Notes: a model not told the origin generated them from the sequence alone. Shown: positions 36,098-49,061, counted from the stretch's first letter. The stretch: 64,000 bases of DNA from Rhodococcus rhodnii NBRC 100604 (GCF_001894925.1 NZ_BCXD01000021.1:21981-85980); one strand, 5' to 3'. Numbers and translations: made by a program.

Positions 36098-37786
36098 ATG
36101 CTCACGAAGCTGCACGACGCACTTCGCCTCCGAACATCACCCGGAATCTTCTTCTCCGCGTCGGCGGTGGCGCTCGTCTTCGTCGTCGCGACGATCGTCG
36201 CGACCTCCGCCGTCGACTCCGCCTTCGAGAGCGCATCGTCGTGGATCATGACGAACCTCGGCTGGTTCTACATCCTCGGCGTCTCCTCGTTCCTGATCTT
36301 CCTGATCTACATCGCGATGAGCCGATACGGATCGGTCCGGCTCGGCAGCGACGACGAGCGACCCGAACACTCGAATCTCACGTGGTTCACGATGCTGTTC
36401 GCGGCCGGCATCGGCACGATCCTGATGTTCTGGGGTGTCGCCGAGCCGATCTCACACTTCGCCGAACCGCCGATGGGCGATGTCGAACCCGGCACCGCGG
36501 CGGCCGCGAACGAGGCGATCGGCTTCACGCTCTACCACTTCGGCCTGCATACGTGGACGATCTTCGCGCTGCCCGCACTCGGGTTCGGCTACTTCATCTA
36601 CAAGCGCAAGATGCCCCCGCGCGTGAGTTCGATCTTCGGCCCGATCCTCGGCAGCCGGATCTACGGTCCGATCGGCAAGACCATCGACGTCGTCGCCGTC
36701 GTGGGCACGATCTTCGGTGTCGCCGTCTCGGTCGGACTCGGTGTGCTGCAGATCAACGCCGGTGTCGCTCAGCTGTTCGGCTGGGGCGAGAGCGGCGCGG
36801 TCCAACTGCTCATCATCTTCGCCGTGACGGTCGTGGCCGGCATCTCCGTCGCACTCGGCCTCGAAAAGGGCATCAAGCGACTGTCGAACATCAACATCGG
36901 CCTCGCCGTGATGCTGCTGATCTTCGTCCTCGTGACGGGACCGACGCTGTTCCTGCTCAAGGGAACGGTCGAGGCCACCGGCACCTACCTGAGCTACCTT
37001 CCGACGCTGTCGTTCTGGAACGACACCTTCGCGGACACCGGCTGGCAGAACACCTGGACGGTCTTCTACTGGGCGTGGACGATCACGTGGTCACCGTTCG
37101 TGGGAATCTTCATCGCCCGCATCTCGCGCGGCCGCACCATCCGGGAATTCGTGTTCGGCGTGCTCGCGCTCCCCGTCACGTTCTCGGTCGCCTGGTTCGG
37201 CATCTTCGGAATGGGATCGTTCCATATCGAACTCGAAGGCGACGGCGGTCTCGTCGAGCGGGTCGTCGACGACGGCGACATCCCCGGTGCCCTCTTCGAG
37301 TTCCTCTCGAATTACCCCGCCGCCACGCTGATCTCGGCGATCGCGATCCTGATCGTGGTCGTCTTCTTCATCACATCGGTCGACTCCGCGTCGCTGGTGC
37401 TCGACTCGATGGCGTCGGGCGCCGACGATCGAGGCCCGCTGCACCAGCGGCTCTACTGGTGCGTACTCATGGGGCTCGTCGCTGCGACGCTGCTCGTCGC
37501 GACCGGTGAGGACGGGCTCGAAGCGCTCCAGATGGTCATCATCGTGGTCGGCCTGCCCTTCTTCGTGATGGGCTGGGTGATGATGTTCAGCCTCCTCAAG
37601 GGCATCAAGAACGACCTCGGCGCGAAGGCCGAACCCGTCACCCGGCAGTGGGAGGAGACGCACAGCCCGGAGGAGCTCGAGCGCCAGGAGGCCGCCCCGT
37701 CACCCGAGCCGATCGCGCCGACGTACCACATTCCCGACGAGAACGGCCACGACCGCAGCACGGGGAACGGCCGCGACGACAGCTGA
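36098..37786 (+). CDS. BCCT-family osmolyte (betaine/choline/carnitine) transporter
   Basis: A 562-residue secondary transporter with 12 hydrophobic segments. The family signature is in the middle-to-late part: WTVFYWAWTITWSPFVGIFIAR, which includes the aromatic substrate-box Trp residues, followed by RISRGRTIREFV. The acidic/Pro-rich C-terminal tail (about residues 510-562) is the usual osmosensory region. ATG 36098 has AGGAG 6 nt upstream; the frame is open far upstream over antisense of the binding protein, which is not coding. Likely imports glycine betaine or choline under salt stress. Confidence 0.92.
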   Translation: MLTKLHDALRLRTSPGIFFSASAVALVFVVATIVATSAVDSAFESASSWIMTNLGWFYILGVSSFLIFLIYIAMSRYGSVRLGSDDERPEHSNLTWFTMLFAAGIGTILMFWGVAEPISHFAEPPMGDVEPGTAAAANEAIGFTLYHFGLHTWTIFALPALGFGYFIYKRKMPPRVSSIFGPILGSRIYGPIGKTIDVVAVVGTIFGVAVSVGLGVLQINAGVAQLFGWGESGAVQLLIIFAVTVVAGISVALGLEKGIKRLSNINIGLAVMLLIFVLVTGPTLFLLKGTVEATGTYLSYLPTLSFWNDTFADTGWQNTWTVFYWAWTITWSPFVGIFIARISRGRTIREFVFGVLALPVTFSVAWFGIFGMGSFHIELEGDGGLVERVVDDGDIPGALFEFLSNYPAATLISAIAILIVVVFFITSVDSASLVLDSMASGADDRGPLHQRLYWCVLMGLVAATLLVATGEDGLEALQMVIIVVGLPFFVMGWVMMFSLLKGIKNDLGAKAEPVTRQWEETHSPEELERQEAAPSPEPIAPTYHIPDENGHDRSTGNGRDDS

Positions 37787-37813
37787 CCCCCGAGCCGGAA
37801 CGGCTCCCGTCAG
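37783..37813. terminator. Bidirectional hairpin between BCCT gene and rlmB
   Basis: CTGAC (37783-37787), GAGCCG, loop gaa, CGGCTC and GTCAG (37809-37813) nest symmetrically and overlap both stop codons of a convergent pair. No T-tract follows. Confidence 0.5.
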
Positions 37814-38793
37814 GCCTGCCGGCGGCCGCGGGCGATGTCCGACAGGACGACGCCCGCGGCCACCGAGGCGTTGAGCGACTCGACGGGGCCCGCCATCGGG
37901 ATCGAGACGATCGCATCGCACGTCTCGCGGACGAGCCGAGCGAGTCCCTTGCCCTCCGACCCGACCACCACGACGATGGGAGTGGTGCCGTCGAGTTCGT
38001 CGAGCGACATGTCGCCGTCGGCGTCGAGACCCACGACCATCACGCCCTTCGACGCCCAGTCCTTGAGCGTGCGCGTGAGATTCGTGGCGCGCGCGACGGG
38101 CAGCCGCGCCGCGGCCCCCGCACTCGTCCGCCACGCGACAGCCGTGACCGCCGCACTGCGACGCTCCGGGATGAGCACGCCGTGGCCGCCGAACGCGGCG
38201 ACGGATCGCACGACCGCGCCGAGATTGCGCGGATCGGTGATGTGATCGAGCGCGACGAGGAGCGGCTGCTCGTGGTTGTCGCGTGCGGCGGCGAGGAGGT
38301 CGTCGGGATGCGCGTACCGGTACGGCGGCACCTGCAGCGCGATGCCCTGATGCAGCCCGTTCGAGCTCATCCGATCGAGATCGGTGCGCGGCACCTCAAG
38401 GATCGAGATCCCGGTGTCGGCGGCGATCTGCACCGACTCCTTCAGCCGATCGTCGCTGTCGGTGCCCACCGCGACGTAGAGCGCCGTCGCGGGGACACCC
38501 GCGCGCAGGCACTCGACGACGGGATTGCGGCCGAGCACCATCTCGGGGCCCTCACCCTTTCCGCCCGGTCCGCGCCCCGCCGGGCCACGGCCGCCGCCGC
38601 GCTGCGGCGACTGAGCGGCCTTGGCCGCCTTCGCCGCCCGCTTGGCCGCGGGATGCTTCGTGCGCGCCTCGGCAGGCGGGGTCGCGCCGCGCCCCTCGAG
38701 GCCGCGGCGACGCTTGCCGCCGGACCCGACGACCTGCCCCTTCTTGGTTCCCGACTTGCGGATCGCACCGCGTCGGCTCGAATTGCCGGCCAT
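37810..38793 (-). CDS. rlmB: 23S rRNA 2'-O-ribose methyltransferase (TrmH/SpoU family)
   Basis: A 327-residue protein. Residues 1-80 form a very basic Gly/Arg/Lys-rich extension; a substrate-binding L30e-like domain (about 83-155) starts with [12 protein letters not shown]; a SpoU methyltransferase (about 165-325) follows, with motif 1 [17 protein letters not shown], motif 2 [12 protein letters not shown] and motif 3 [18 protein letters not shown]. RlmB methylates G2251 in the ribosomal P-loop; some actinobacterial relatives methylate a neighbouring site or confer thiostrepton-like resistance. It directly abuts the cysS stop. Confidence 0.9.
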   Translation of the reverse strand: MAGNSSRRGAIRKSGTKKGQVVGSGGKRRRGLEGRGATPPAEARTKHPAAKRAAKAAKAAQSPQRGGGRGPAGRGPGGKGEGPEMVLGRNPVVECLRAGVPATALYVAVGTDSDDRLKESVQIAADTGISILEVPRTDLDRMSSNGLHQGIALQVPPYRYAHPDDLLAAARDNHEQPLLVALDHITDPRNLGAVVRSVAAFGGHGVLIPERRSAAVTAVAWRTSAGAAARLPVARATNLTRTLKDWASKGVMVVGLDADGDMSLDELDGTTPIVVVVGSEGKGLARLVRETCDAIVSIPMAGPVESLNASVAAGVVLSDIARGRRQA

Positions 38794-40188
38794 CTACTTG
38801 TCAGCCTCCAGTGACCACTCGGGTCCGTCGGGTGTATCGGTGACGGCCACGCCCGCCGCGGCCAGCCGATCACGGACCTCGTCCGCGACCGCCCAGTTCT
38901 TCTCCGCCCTCGCCTGCTGGCGACGCTCCAGATCCGCGCGCACCAGCACGTCGAGCGCGCCCAGTGCAGGAGCGGAACTCGTCGCGCCCGCCGCCCAGTG
39001 CGGATCGAGCGGATCGACCCCCAGCACCGAGGTCATGGCGCGCACCGCTCCCGCGATGTCGCGTGCGGTGTCGAGCTTTCCGGCTTCGAGAGCCGTGTTC
39101 CCCTCCCGGACGGCGCCGTGGATCTCGGCGAGCGCCGCCGGGACGGCGAGGTCGTCGTCCAGGGCTCGTTCGAACGCCTCGGGCCGGACGCCGATCTCGA
39201 CGGCACCCGCGCGAGTGGACACCCGCGTGACGAACGATTCGATCCGCCGGTACGCGGCGGCTCCTTCGTCGAGCGCCTCGGGCGAGTACTCGAGCATCGA
39301 CCGGTAGTGCGCCGAACCGAGGTAGTACCGCAGCTCCTGCGCCCGGACCCGTTGCAGGACATTGGGAATCGACAGGACGTTGCCGAGCGACTTCGACATC
39401 TTCTCGCCGCCCAGCGTGACCCAGCCGTTGTGCAGCCAGTACCGCGCGAAGTCGTCTCCGGCGCACCGCGCCTGCGCGACCTCGTTCTCGTGGTGCGGGA
39501 ACACGAGATCCATACCGCCGCAATGGATGTCGAAGGTCGAACCGAGATAGTAGACCGCCATCGCCGAGCACTCGATGTGCCAGCCGGGACGGCCCGGCCC
39601 CCACGGCGTCGGCCACGACGGCTCACCGGGCTTCGCGGCCTTCCACAGCGTGAAGTCGCGGGGATCGCGCTTGCCCTCGCCCGCACTCTCGCCCTGATGG
39701 ACGTCGTCGATCCGGTGCCCCGAGAGGAAGCCGTACTGCGGATCGCTGAGCACGTCGAAGTAGACGTTGCCGTTCGAGGCGTACGCGTGACCGCGCTCGA
39801 TCAGCCGTTCCATCATCTCGACCATCTGTGTCACGTGCCCGGTCGCACGCGGTTCGACCGACGGCGGCAGCACGCCGAGCCGACGGTACGCGTCGTCGAA
39901 GGCCCGCTCGTAGGTCGCGGCCCATTCCCACCACGGACGGCCGTGTTCGCCCGCCTTGCGCAGGATCTTGTCGTCGATGTCGGTCACATTGCGGACGAAG
40001 GCCACGTCGACGTCGCGCGCGAGCAGCCAGCGTCGCAGAACGTCGAACGCGACACCGCTGCGGACGTGGCCGATGTGCGGTTCGCCCTGCACCGTCGCGC
40101 CACACAGATAGATCGACGCGTGGCCGAGGTCGCGCGGGACGAAGTCACGCACGGACCGGGTGGCGGTGTCGAACAGGCGCAGAGTCAC
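38794..40188 (-). CDS. cysS: Cysteinyl-tRNA synthetase
   Basis: A 464-residue class I synthetase. It has a HIGH-like motif with the zinc cysteine ([13 protein letters not shown]), further zinc ligands around [15 protein letters not shown], and the KMSKS loop ([10 protein letters not shown]). It charges tRNA-Cys in the cytoplasm. GTG 40188 is preferred because a -10 hexamer lies 8 nt upstream on this strand and the frame above it adds a non-conserved peptide. Its stop is followed immediately by the rlmB ATG. The order ispF-cysS-rlmB matches mycobacteria. Confidence 0.95.
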   Translation of the reverse strand: MTLRLFDTATRSVRDFVPRDLGHASIYLCGATVQGEPHIGHVRSGVAFDVLRRWLLARDVDVAFVRNVTDIDDKILRKAGEHGRPWWEWAATYERAFDDAYRRLGVLPPSVEPRATGHVTQMVEMMERLIERGHAYASNGNVYFDVLSDPQYGFLSGHRIDDVHQGESAGEGKRDPRDFTLWKAAKPGEPSWPTPWGPGRPGWHIECSAMAVYYLGSTFDIHCGGMDLVFPHHENEVAQARCAGDDFARYWLHNGWVTLGGEKMSKSLGNVLSIPNVLQRVRAQELRYYLGSAHYRSMLEYSPEALDEGAAAYRRIESFVTRVSTRAGAVEIGVRPEAFERALDDDLAVPAALAEIHGAVREGNTALEAGKLDTARDIAGAVRAMTSVLGVDPLDPHWAAGATSSAPALGALDVLVRADLERRQQARAEKNWAVADEVRDRLAAAGVAVTDTPDGPEWSLEADK

Positions 40189-40196
40189 GACATACG

Positions 40197-40202
40197 ATCC
40201 TA
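40197..40202 (-). promoter_or_regulatory. Leaderless -10 (TAGGAT) of cysS
   Basis: On the minus strand TAGGAT lies 8 nt before GTG 40188 with no ribosome site between, so cysS may have its own leaderless transcript apart from the upstream ispDF genes. Confidence 0.5.
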
Positions 40203-40242
40203 CCTGCCGGGATCGGGTCACCGGACAGGCGTCCGGTACGGC

Positions 40243-40734
40243 TCATACGAGGTCGGAGCGCACGACGAGCGCCGTCGCCGTCGCCGCGATCCCCTCACCG
40301 CGGCCCGTCAGCCCGAGGCCGTCGGTCGTGGTCGCGGACACCGAGACCGGCGCACCGGCCAACTCGCTCAGCACGCGCTCGGCCTCGTCGCGGCGCGGGC
40401 CGATGCGGGGCCGATTGCCGATCACCTGCACGGTCGCGTTGACGACCGTCCATCCCTGCTCCGCGATCAGCGAACGGACGTGCGCGAGCATCCGCGCACC
40501 GGTCACGCCGTCCCACTCCGGTCGCCCGGTTCCGAACACCGTGCCCAGGTCCCCCGAGCGCGTCGCCGAGAGCAGCGCATCGCACAGCGCATGGACGGCG
40601 ACGTCGCCGTCGGAGTGTCCCGCGCAGCCGTCCTCGCCCTCGAACAGCAGTCCGGCCATCCAGCACGGCCGCCCCGCCTCGACGGGATGTACGTCGGTGC
40701 CCGAACCGATACGGAGTGCGTCGACGAGCGTCAT
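40243..40734 (-). CDS. ispF: 2-C-methyl-D-erythritol 2,4-cyclodiphosphate synthase
   Basis: A 163-residue enzyme of the MEP isoprenoid pathway. The zinc ligands are in GTDVHPVE and the distal His in [17 protein letters not shown]; the C-terminal [18 protein letters not shown] is the usual substrate/CDP segment. It forms a trimer in the cytoplasm and converts CDP-ME-2-phosphate to MEcPP. ATG 40734 overlaps the ispD stop by 4 nt, so the two steps, which flank IspE in the pathway, are co-translated. Confidence 0.95.
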   Translation of the reverse strand: MTLVDALRIGSGTDVHPVEAGRPCWMAGLLFEGEDGCAGHSDGDVAVHALCDALLSATRSGDLGTVFGTGRPEWDGVTGARMLAHVRSLIAEQGWTVVNATVQVIGNRPRIGPRRDEAERVLSELAGAPVSVSATTTDGLGLTGRGEGIAATATALVVRSDLV

Positions 40735-41501
40735 CGTGCGGCGCCCCGCTCGTGCGCATCGCTGTCCTGTGCGGCGAGAGTGCTCGCCAGGAGAAGGTCG
40801 AGCGGAGTCGTGATCTTGAATGCGAGCGGATCGCCGTCGACGCAGGTCACCGTCTCGCCGATGCGCTCGACGAGCCCGGCGTCGTCGGTCGCGACGTCCG
40901 CGGCGGCGTCGTAGGCGGCGTGCAGGACGCTGGCGTCGAAACCCTGTGGCGTCTGCACCGCCCGCAACCGCGTGCGGTCGGGTGTGTGGACGACGCACAC
41001 GTGACCCTCGGCGTCTCCTGCGGGATGTCCTTCGGCGGCGACCGTGACGTCCTCCACCTCTTTCACGGTGTCGGACACCGGTAGCACCGGAACCACCGCG
41101 CGCCGTCCCGCCCGCAGGGCGTCGACGACGCGACGAATCAGTTCGGGAGGGGTCAACGCGCGCGCGGCGTCGTGGACGAGGACGAAATCCGCGTCACGGG
41201 CCTGATCGAGCCCGGCACACACGGAGTCGGTGCGCTCGGCACCGCCCGCTGCCACCGTGACGCGATCGGGAAGCCGATCGGCGACGGATTCGAGCATCTC
41301 GGACGGGACCACGACGACGACGTGGTCGACCACGCCCGACGCGAGCAGCCCACGAACGGCGCGCGCGATCATCGTCTGGCCGGCGACGTCCACGAACGCC
41401 TTGGGCATGTTCATGCCGAGACGCTCGCCCCGGCCGGCCGCCGGTACGAGCGCGACGACGCGGCCCGAGCGAGCTGTGTTCACTCCGGTCTCGGTGGTCA
41501 C
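40731..41501 (-). CDS. ispD: 2-C-methyl-D-erythritol 4-phosphate cytidylyltransferase
   Basis: A 256-residue nucleotidyltransferase. The CTP-binding loop is [19 protein letters not shown] with its Arg and Lys, and [16 protein letters not shown] holds the conserved Asp/Arg; a late LKVTTPLD-like [11 protein letters not shown] closes the domain. It attaches CMP to MEP. Start GTG 41501 lies 5 nt after carD, so carD-ispD-ispF form one operon, as in mycobacteria. Confidence 0.95.
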   Translation of the reverse strand: MTTETGVNTARSGRVVALVPAAGRGERLGMNMPKAFVDVAGQTMIARAVRGLLASGVVDHVVVVVPSEMLESVADRLPDRVTVAAGGAERTDSVCAGLDQARDADFVLVHDAARALTPPELIRRVVDALRAGRRAVVPVLPVSDTVKEVEDVTVAAEGHPAGDAEGHVCVVHTPDRTRLRAVQTPQGFDASVLHAAYDAAADVATDDAGLVERIGETVTCVDGDPLAFKITTPLDLLLASTLAAQDSDAHERGAAR

Positions 41502-41506
41502 TGCTG

Positions 41507-42280
<774 letters not shown>

Positions 42281-42940
42281 GTGACAGCTCACGTCAAGCC
42301 GGCCCGCCGGGTCGCCACCGCCGTCGCCCTCGCCGCCGGTGCCGCGATCGCGCTGTCCGCGTGCGGTTCGGGTCAGATCAGCCAGACCGCGACTCAGGTC
42401 GCCGCCGTGAACGGCAACGAGACGGAGGTCGGAGCGCTCGCACTGCGCAACGTCCACCTCGTGCAGACCGAGCCGGACGCGCCGACCGAGCCCGGTGGCA
42501 GTGCGAACCTCGCCTTCTGGGTCACCAACACCCATCCCTCGCTCACCGACCGGCTCGTCTCGATCGACACCGACTACGCCGACGCGGTCGAGATCGACGA
42601 GGGCACCGGCTCGCTCGAGCTCTCCGGCAAGGGCTCGCTCGCGGCGTACCCGTCGCCCGAGGACGCTCCCGCCGCCGACGTCGTCGCGCAGAGCGAGGCC
42701 GAGTCGGACACCACGAACAACGACGTCACCGGTGAGCCCGTGCCGTCCGGCATCATCGAGGTCACCCTCACCGGCCTGAGCGAGGACGTCCGCCCCGGCC
42801 TGACGTTCCCGGTGACGTTCGAGTTCGAGCGTGCGGGCAGCGTCACGATCGAGGTTCCCGTCGACGCCGGGCCGGTCCTCGAACGGTACGACTCGGACTT
42901 CTCCGGCGAGCACGCCGAAGGCGCCGTCAGCGGACACTGA
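42281..42940 (+). CDS. lpqE: LpqE-like lipoprotein
   Basis: A 219-residue exported lipoprotein with a twin-basic start, hydrophobic segment and lipobox ALSACGSG. The mature part looks beta-rich (repeated short Val/Thr strands, for example VPSGIIEVTLTGL) with acidic linkers and a single lipidated Cys. Position between carD and radA is where M. tuberculosis has lpqE, and this synteny is the main reason for the name. GTG 42281 has GGAGG 7 nt upstream. Molecular function is not known; it may bind a metal or envelope partner like other small copper-chaperone-type beta lipoproteins. Confidence 0.8.
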   Translation: MTAHVKPARRVATAVALAAGAAIALSACGSGQISQTATQVAAVNGNETEVGALALRNVHLVQTEPDAPTEPGGSANLAFWVTNTHPSLTDRLVSIDTDYADAVEIDEGTGSLELSGKGSLAAYPSPEDAPAADVVAQSEAESDTTNNDVTGEPVPSGIIEVTLTGLSEDVRPGLTFPVTFEFERAGSVTIEVPVDAGPVLERYDSDFSGEHAEGAVSGH

Positions 42941-42960
42941 CCGCCGCTCCTGCGACTCCC

Positions 42961-42999
42961 CCGCGAGGCGGGCACTCGAACCGAGTGCCCGCCTCGCGG
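42961..42999 (+). terminator. Strong hairpin after lpqE
   Basis: CCGCGAGGCGGGCACTCG (42961-42978) pairs perfectly with 42982-42999 around a 3-nt loop (aac): an 18-bp G+C-rich stem 20 nt after the lpqE stop and upstream of the radA promoter. No T-tract, as usual in actinobacteria. Confidence 0.75.
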
Positions 43000-43027
43000 C
43001 GTCCCCGGAGGTGTCACCACCCACCGA

Positions 43028-43033
43028 TAGAGT
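43028..43033 (+). promoter_or_regulatory. Leaderless -10 (TAGAGT) of radA
   Basis: TAGAGT ends 6 nt before GTG 43040, leaving no room for a leader or ribosome site. Confidence 0.55.
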
Positions 43034-43039
43034 GAGCGC

Positions 43040-44458
43040 GTGGCGAAAGCGAAGTCCAGCTTCACGTGTTCGGAGTGCTCGGCCTCCGTCCCCAAGTGGG
43101 TCGGGCGGTGCCCCGAGTGCGGCGCGTGGGGGTCGATGCAGGAACGCACCGCGCCCACCGCCGTCGCGAGCCGTCCGGGCACCTCCCTCGCGAAGGCCGG
43201 CGCCGCCGCCGTGCTGCCCACGACGCCCGCCACTCCCCTCTCCGCCGTCGACGGCCGCGCGACGCGCGCCGTCCCGACCGGCATCGGCGAACTCGACCGC
43301 GTCCTCGGTGGCGGGGTCGTTCCGGGATCGGTCGTCCTCCTCGCGGGCGAGCCGGGCGTCGGCAAGTCGACGCTGCTCCTCGAGGTCGTCCATCAATGGG
43401 CGCGGCGCGGTCCCGCCGACCGCTCGCTGTACGTCACCGGCGAGGAGTCCGCGGGGCAGGTGCGGCTGCGCGCGGACCGCACGGGCGCCGTCCACGACCG
43501 CGTCTACCTCGCCGCCGAGTCCGATCTCGCGACGATCCTCGGCCACGTCGAGCAGGTCGCCCCGACGCTCCTCGTCGTGGACTCGGTGCAGACGATGCTC
43601 GCCGCCGACGTCGACGGCGTCACGGGCGGTGTCACCCAGGTCAAGGCCGTCACGAGTGCACTGACCTCGCTCGCGAAGGCGAGTGGCATCCCCGTGCTGC
43701 TGATCGGCCACGTCACGAAGGACGGCGCCGTCGCCGGGCCGCGTTCGCTCGAGCACCTCGTCGACGTCGTGCTCCACTTCGAGGGCGACAAGCACTCGAC
43801 GCTGCGCATGGTCCGCGGCATCAAGAACCGTTTCGGCGCCGCAGACGAGGTCGGGTGCTTCGAGTTGCGCGAGGACGGCATCGAGGCGATCTCGGACCCG
43901 TCGGGTCTCTTCCTCCACGAGCGCACCACGCCCGTGCCCGGCACCGCCGTCACCGTCACGATGGACGGCAAACGGCCGCTGCTCGGCGAGGTCCAGGCAC
44001 TCGTCGCGAAGACCCAGAATCCGTCGCCGCGTCGCGCGGTGAGCGGCCTCGACAGCGCTCGCGTCGCGATGATCCTCGCCGTCGTCGAACGCCGGGGCCG
44101 AGTGTCGTTGGGTAACAACGACGTCTACACCGCCACCGTGGGCGGGATGCGCATGACGGAGCCGTCGTCGGATCTCGCGGTCGCGATGGCCGTCGTGTCG
44201 GCCGTACGCGATCGGCCGCTCCGGCCCCGCCTCGTCGTGATCGGCGAGGTCGGCCTCGCGGGCGAGGTGCGGCGGGTGCCCGGCGTCGGGCGCCGGCTCG
44301 CCGAGGCCGCACGCCTCGGTTTCGACAGCGCGCTCGTTCCCGTCGGCTCGGGCTCACCGCCGCCCGGGATGCGCGTCACCGAGGTCGCCGATCTGGGAGC
44401 AGCAGTGGCGGCGATGGAACTGCTCCCCGTCCGCGCCGTTCCCACCGTCGTGCGATGA
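43040..44458 (+). CDS. radA: DNA repair protein RadA
   Basis: A 472-residue RecA-like branch-migration helicase. It has an N-terminal C4 zinc finger (CSEC and CPEC pairs, residues about 9-28), Walker [10 protein letters not shown] (about residue 112), the RadA-specific KNRFG motif and a C-terminal Lon-like domain (about 300-470) beginning near GSVQALV-like [11 protein letters not shown]. It extends heteroduplex during recombination. In other bacteria it also binds and modulates DisA, whose gene lies 715 nt downstream here; a thioesterase gene on the other strand separates them. Confidence 0.96.
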   Translation: MAKAKSSFTCSECSASVPKWVGRCPECGAWGSMQERTAPTAVASRPGTSLAKAGAAAVLPTTPATPLSAVDGRATRAVPTGIGELDRVLGGGVVPGSVVLLAGEPGVGKSTLLLEVVHQWARRGPADRSLYVTGEESAGQVRLRADRTGAVHDRVYLAAESDLATILGHVEQVAPTLLVVDSVQTMLAADVDGVTGGVTQVKAVTSALTSLAKASGIPVLLIGHVTKDGAVAGPRSLEHLVDVVLHFEGDKHSTLRMVRGIKNRFGAADEVGCFELREDGIEAISDPSGLFLHERTTPVPGTAVTVTMDGKRPLLGEVQALVAKTQNPSPRRAVSGLDSARVAMILAVVERRGRVSLGNNDVYTATVGGMRMTEPSSDLAVAMAVVSAVRDRPLRPRLVVIGEVGLAGEVRRVPGVGRRLAEAARLGFDSALVPVGSGSPPPGMRVTEVADLGAAVAAMELLPVRAVPTVVR

Positions 44459-44459
44459 C

Positions 44460-44504
44460 CTGCTGTGCGACGAACTGCTGGGCGACGAACTGCTGTGCGA
44501 CGAG
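44460..44504 (+). repeat. Three 15-bp tandem repeats after radA
   Basis: Units at 44460, 44475 and 44490 follow ctgctgtgcgacgaa with one or two differences. They begin 2 nt after the radA stop and fill most of the gap to the convergent gene. Copy-number variation by slippage is possible. Confidence 0.7.
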
Positions 44505-44520
44505 CAGGCGCGCGGTGCGC

Positions 44521-45090
44521 TCAGAACGACGAGGCCTCCGCTGCCGTTCCGGCGGCGGCGGGAACCGCGTCCACCATCGACTTGACCTTCTCGAAGTGCG
44601 TCTGGTCGATGACGAGGAACAGTCCGCGCGAGGTTCCCACCACGACGTCGGGATCGGCGCCCGGGCCTGCCACGATCCGCGCCTCGGCGCTCGTGTAGAC
44701 CTTGCGGCGCACGGTCCCGTCCACCTTCGCCGTGATCTCGAGCGTCGAATCGAGCGGAATGGGCCGCGCGAAGTCGATCTCGAGATGAGCGGTCACCACC
44801 GCGAGAGCGACCGAGCGGCACGCCATGCCCTGCGCTTCGTCGAACGCCGTTCCGAGGATGCCGCCGTGGATGACGCCCGGGCCACCCTGGTAGCGGCGCG
44901 CGACCTCGAATCGGCCGACGACGCTCGCGCCGTCGCCGACGACGAACGTCATCTGGATGCCCGACGGCTGATCGTCGCCGCACCCGAAGCACAACGACCA
45001 GTGCCGGGGCAGCGGTTCGCCCGAGGCAGGGAACTCCGGCACGATCGTGGGAGCCTGCAGGTCGTCGGGCAACGTCCAGGTACTACTCAT
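44521..45090 (-). CDS. Hotdog-fold acyl-CoA thioesterase (PaaI-like)
   Basis: A 189-residue hotdog protein. The catalytic stretch is VIHGGILGTAFDEAQG (HGG...D), with the core strands LEIDFARPIP and LFLVIDQTHF; an N-terminal CFGCGDDQPSG segment is typical of this subgroup. It probably hydrolyses a small acyl- or aryl-CoA. ATG 45090 follows a -10 hexamer by 8 nt; the frame upstream crosses into the disA leader. As I recall the mycobacterial order, radA and disA are adjacent, so this gene is an insertion on the opposite strand. Confidence 0.82.
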   Translation of the reverse strand: MSSTWTLPDDLQAPTIVPEFPASGEPLPRHWSLCFGCGDDQPSGIQMTFVVGDGASVVGRFEVARRYQGGPGVIHGGILGTAFDEAQGMACRSVALAVVTAHLEIDFARPIPLDSTLEITAKVDGTVRRKVYTSAEARIVAGPGADPDVVVGTSRGLFLVIDQTHFEKVKSMVDAVPAAAGTAAEASSF

Positions 45091-45098
45091 GGATCGGT

Positions 45099-45104
45099 AA
45101 TGTA
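45099..45104 (-). promoter_or_regulatory. Leaderless -10 (TACATT) of the thioesterase gene
   Basis: On the minus strand TACATT lies 8 nt before ATG 45090 without a ribosome site, matching the other leaderless starts here. Confidence 0.45.
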
Positions 45105-45173
45105 ATCCCGTCCGATCGAGACGACGGTCCTCGGACCTGCAGAAAGTGATGTCGACCACGTGGAGAAGCGGCG

Positions 45174-46259
45174 ATGAACGCGGTGGGACGATCCGCCGAG
45201 GCGCGCGAGACGATCGCGCGGCTGGCGCCGGGAACCGCGCTACGCGACGGCCTCGAGCGCATCCTGCGCGGCCGGACGGGCGCGCTCATCGTTCTCGGCT
45301 ACGACGCCGAGATGGAGAAGCTCTGCGACGGCGGATTCGAGCTCGACGTCGAGTTCGCCGCGACGCGGCTGCGGGAACTCTCGAAGATGGACGGCGCCGT
45401 CGTGCTCTCGACGGACGGCTCGCGGATCGTCCGCGCGAACGTGCAGCTGGTTCCCGATCACCGGATTCCGACCGTCGAATCGGGGACGCGGCATCGCGCT
45501 GCGGAACGCACCGCGATCCACACGGGTTATCCGGTGATCTCGGTGAGCCAGTCGACGCGCATCGTCAGCGTCTACATCGCGGGTCACCGCTACGTCCTCG
45601 AGGGCTCCGACACGCTGCTCTCACGCGCGAATCAGGCCGTCGCGACGCTCGAGCGCTACAAGTCCCGAGCCGACGAGGTGACCCGGCAGCTGTCGGTCGT
45701 CGAGATCGAGGACTTCGTGACGCTGCGCGACGCCCTCGTCGTGATCCAGCGCCTCGAGATGGTGCGGCGCGTATCGGGCGAGATCGAGCTGTACGTCCTC
45801 GAACTGGGGACGGACGGACGCCAGCTCGCGATGCAGCTCGAAGATCTCGTCGGCGACAATCACGAGGCACGCGAACTCATGGTGCGCGACTACGTCGCGG
45901 GGTCGGGTCCTGCCCGTCGCGAGGACGTCGACGCGGTACTCGCCTGGCTCGGCCGGCTCAGCGACACCGAACTGCTCGATCTCACCGCACTCGCTCGCAC
46001 GCTCGGCTATCCCGCGACGATCGAGACGCTCGACGCGTCGATGAGCCCGCGCGGCTACCGCGTCCTGCATCGTGTGCCGCGACTGCAGTTCCGTCAGATC
46101 GACCGCGTCGTCGGGGCTTTCGGGACGCTGCAGGGGCTGCTGGCGGCGACGGCGGCCGACATCGAGGCCGTCGAAGGGATCGGGACGAGCTACGCCCGGC
46201 ACATCCGCGAAGGACTGTCGCGGCTCGCCGAATCGGCCGTGACCAACCCGTACGACTGA
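45174..46259 (+). CDS. disA: DNA integrity scanning diadenylate cyclase
   Basis: A 361-residue octameric enzyme. The diadenylate cyclase domain (residues 1-150) has the DGA motif at 73-75 and GTRHR at 104-108, both needed to make c-di-AMP from two ATP. A helical linker (about 150-285) and a C-terminal helix-hairpin-helix DNA-binding domain (about 290-361, [19 protein letters not shown]) follow. It scans DNA for branched structures and lowers c-di-AMP when it stalls. Start ATG 45174 has GGAGAAG upstream. Confidence 0.97.
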   Translation: MNAVGRSAEARETIARLAPGTALRDGLERILRGRTGALIVLGYDAEMEKLCDGGFELDVEFAATRLRELSKMDGAVVLSTDGSRIVRANVQLVPDHRIPTVESGTRHRAAERTAIHTGYPVISVSQSTRIVSVYIAGHRYVLEGSDTLLSRANQAVATLERYKSRADEVTRQLSVVEIEDFVTLRDALVVIQRLEMVRRVSGEIELYVLELGTDGRQLAMQLEDLVGDNHEARELMVRDYVAGSGPARREDVDAVLAWLGRLSDTELLDLTALARTLGYPATIETLDASMSPRGYRVLHRVPRLQFRQIDRVVGAFGTLQGLLAATAADIEAVEGIGTSYARHIREGLSRLAESAVTNPYD

Positions 46260-46278
46260 ACGTACGGGCCGGTCACGG
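46237..46278. terminator. Bidirectional hairpin between disA and proline dehydrogenase
   Basis: CCGTGACC (46237), CCCGTACG (46247), loop actgaa, CGTACGGG (46261) and GGTCACGG (46271) pair as two stacked 8-bp stems with a 2-nt symmetric bulge. It spans the disA stop and sits 9 nt from the stop of the convergent gene. Confidence 0.75.
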
Positions 46279-46286
46279 CTCCCCCT

Positions 46287-47248
46287 CTACTTCTTCGACG
46301 TCAGCGAGCGAAGAAAGAACCCGACGTTCGCGGGCCGCTCGGCGAGACGTCGCATGAAGTAGCCGTACCACTCCTGCCCGTAGGGCAGGTAGACCCGCAG
46401 ATGCACGGCCTCGTCGGTGAGACGCACCTGTTCTGCGTCCCGGATGCCGTACAGCATCTGCATCTCGTAGTCGCCGCTCGTGCGGCCGTTCTCGACCGCG
46501 ATGCGCCGTGCTGCGGACACCATCGCCGGGTCGTGCGAGGCGACCATCGGATATCCCTTGCCGCTCATGAGGATTCGCAGGCAGCGCAGATACGACTCGT
46601 CGACCTGCGCCTTGTCGCGGTACGCGACCGACTCGGGCTCGTCGTACGCACCCTTGCACAGCCGGATTCGCGAGCCGGGGCCGGCGAGATCGCGGCAGTC
46701 GCCCTCGGTACGGCGCAGATACGCCTGCAGGACGGTGCCGAGTGACGGGAAGTCCTCGTGCAGTTCGCGAACGATCGACAGCGTCGAGTCGGTGGTCGTG
46801 TGGTCTTCGGCGTCCACGGTCACCCACACGCCCGCAGCTTCTGCCGCCGAACAGATCCGCTGCGCGTTCTCGAGCGCGATCCGGTCGCCGTCGTGTGGCA
46901 GGAACTGACCGAGTGCCGAGAGCTTGAGCGACACCTCGATCTCCCGCGGGCGGCCCGCGGCCGCCGACCGGTCGACGCGAGAGTCCAACTGCGCCAACAG
47001 GTCCAGATAGTGCGACACGGTCGTATCGGCGCGAGTGGCGTCGGTCGCGTCCTCCCCCAGGTGGTCGATCGTGATGTAGCGGCCCGAGCCGAGGATCCGG
47101 TCGGTCGCCGCCATCGCCTCGGCCTCGGTCTCCCCCGCGACGAAACGATCGACGAGGGCCCGGGTCACGGGAACCTTCGTGACGACGCGCTCCATGCGCG
47201 AGGAGCGTGCGCTCGCGAGCAGTGCGGGCCGCAGCCATGCGGTGACGG

Positions 47249-47252
<4 letters not shown>
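46287..47252 (-). CDS. pruB: Proline dehydrogenase
   Basis: A 321-residue FAD-dependent single-domain proline dehydrogenase. Conserved parts are VSLKLSALGQ, VWVTVDAEDHT (flavin), LQAYLRRTEGD, IRLCKGAYDEP and the substrate-binding helix with RRLAERPANVGFF near the end. It oxidises proline to pyrroline-5-carboxylate and passes electrons to quinones. ATG 47252 overlaps the P5C dehydrogenase stop (ATGA), so both steps of proline breakdown are co-translated; keeping the toxic intermediate paired with its enzyme fits. Confidence 0.93.
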
Positions 47253-48907
<1,655 letters not shown>

Positions 48908-49061
48908 GGGACGAACCTCCAGGGGAACGGGGCGGTGACGACCGCCGCGAACGAACTCGCCGTAGTCAACACGAGCGCGACGATCGGACAATCGGCCTCC
49001 CGAACGAATATCGAGCTGCTGCGTTGTACAGTCGGCCAAAGAGCACATGGGGAGGAGGCGG

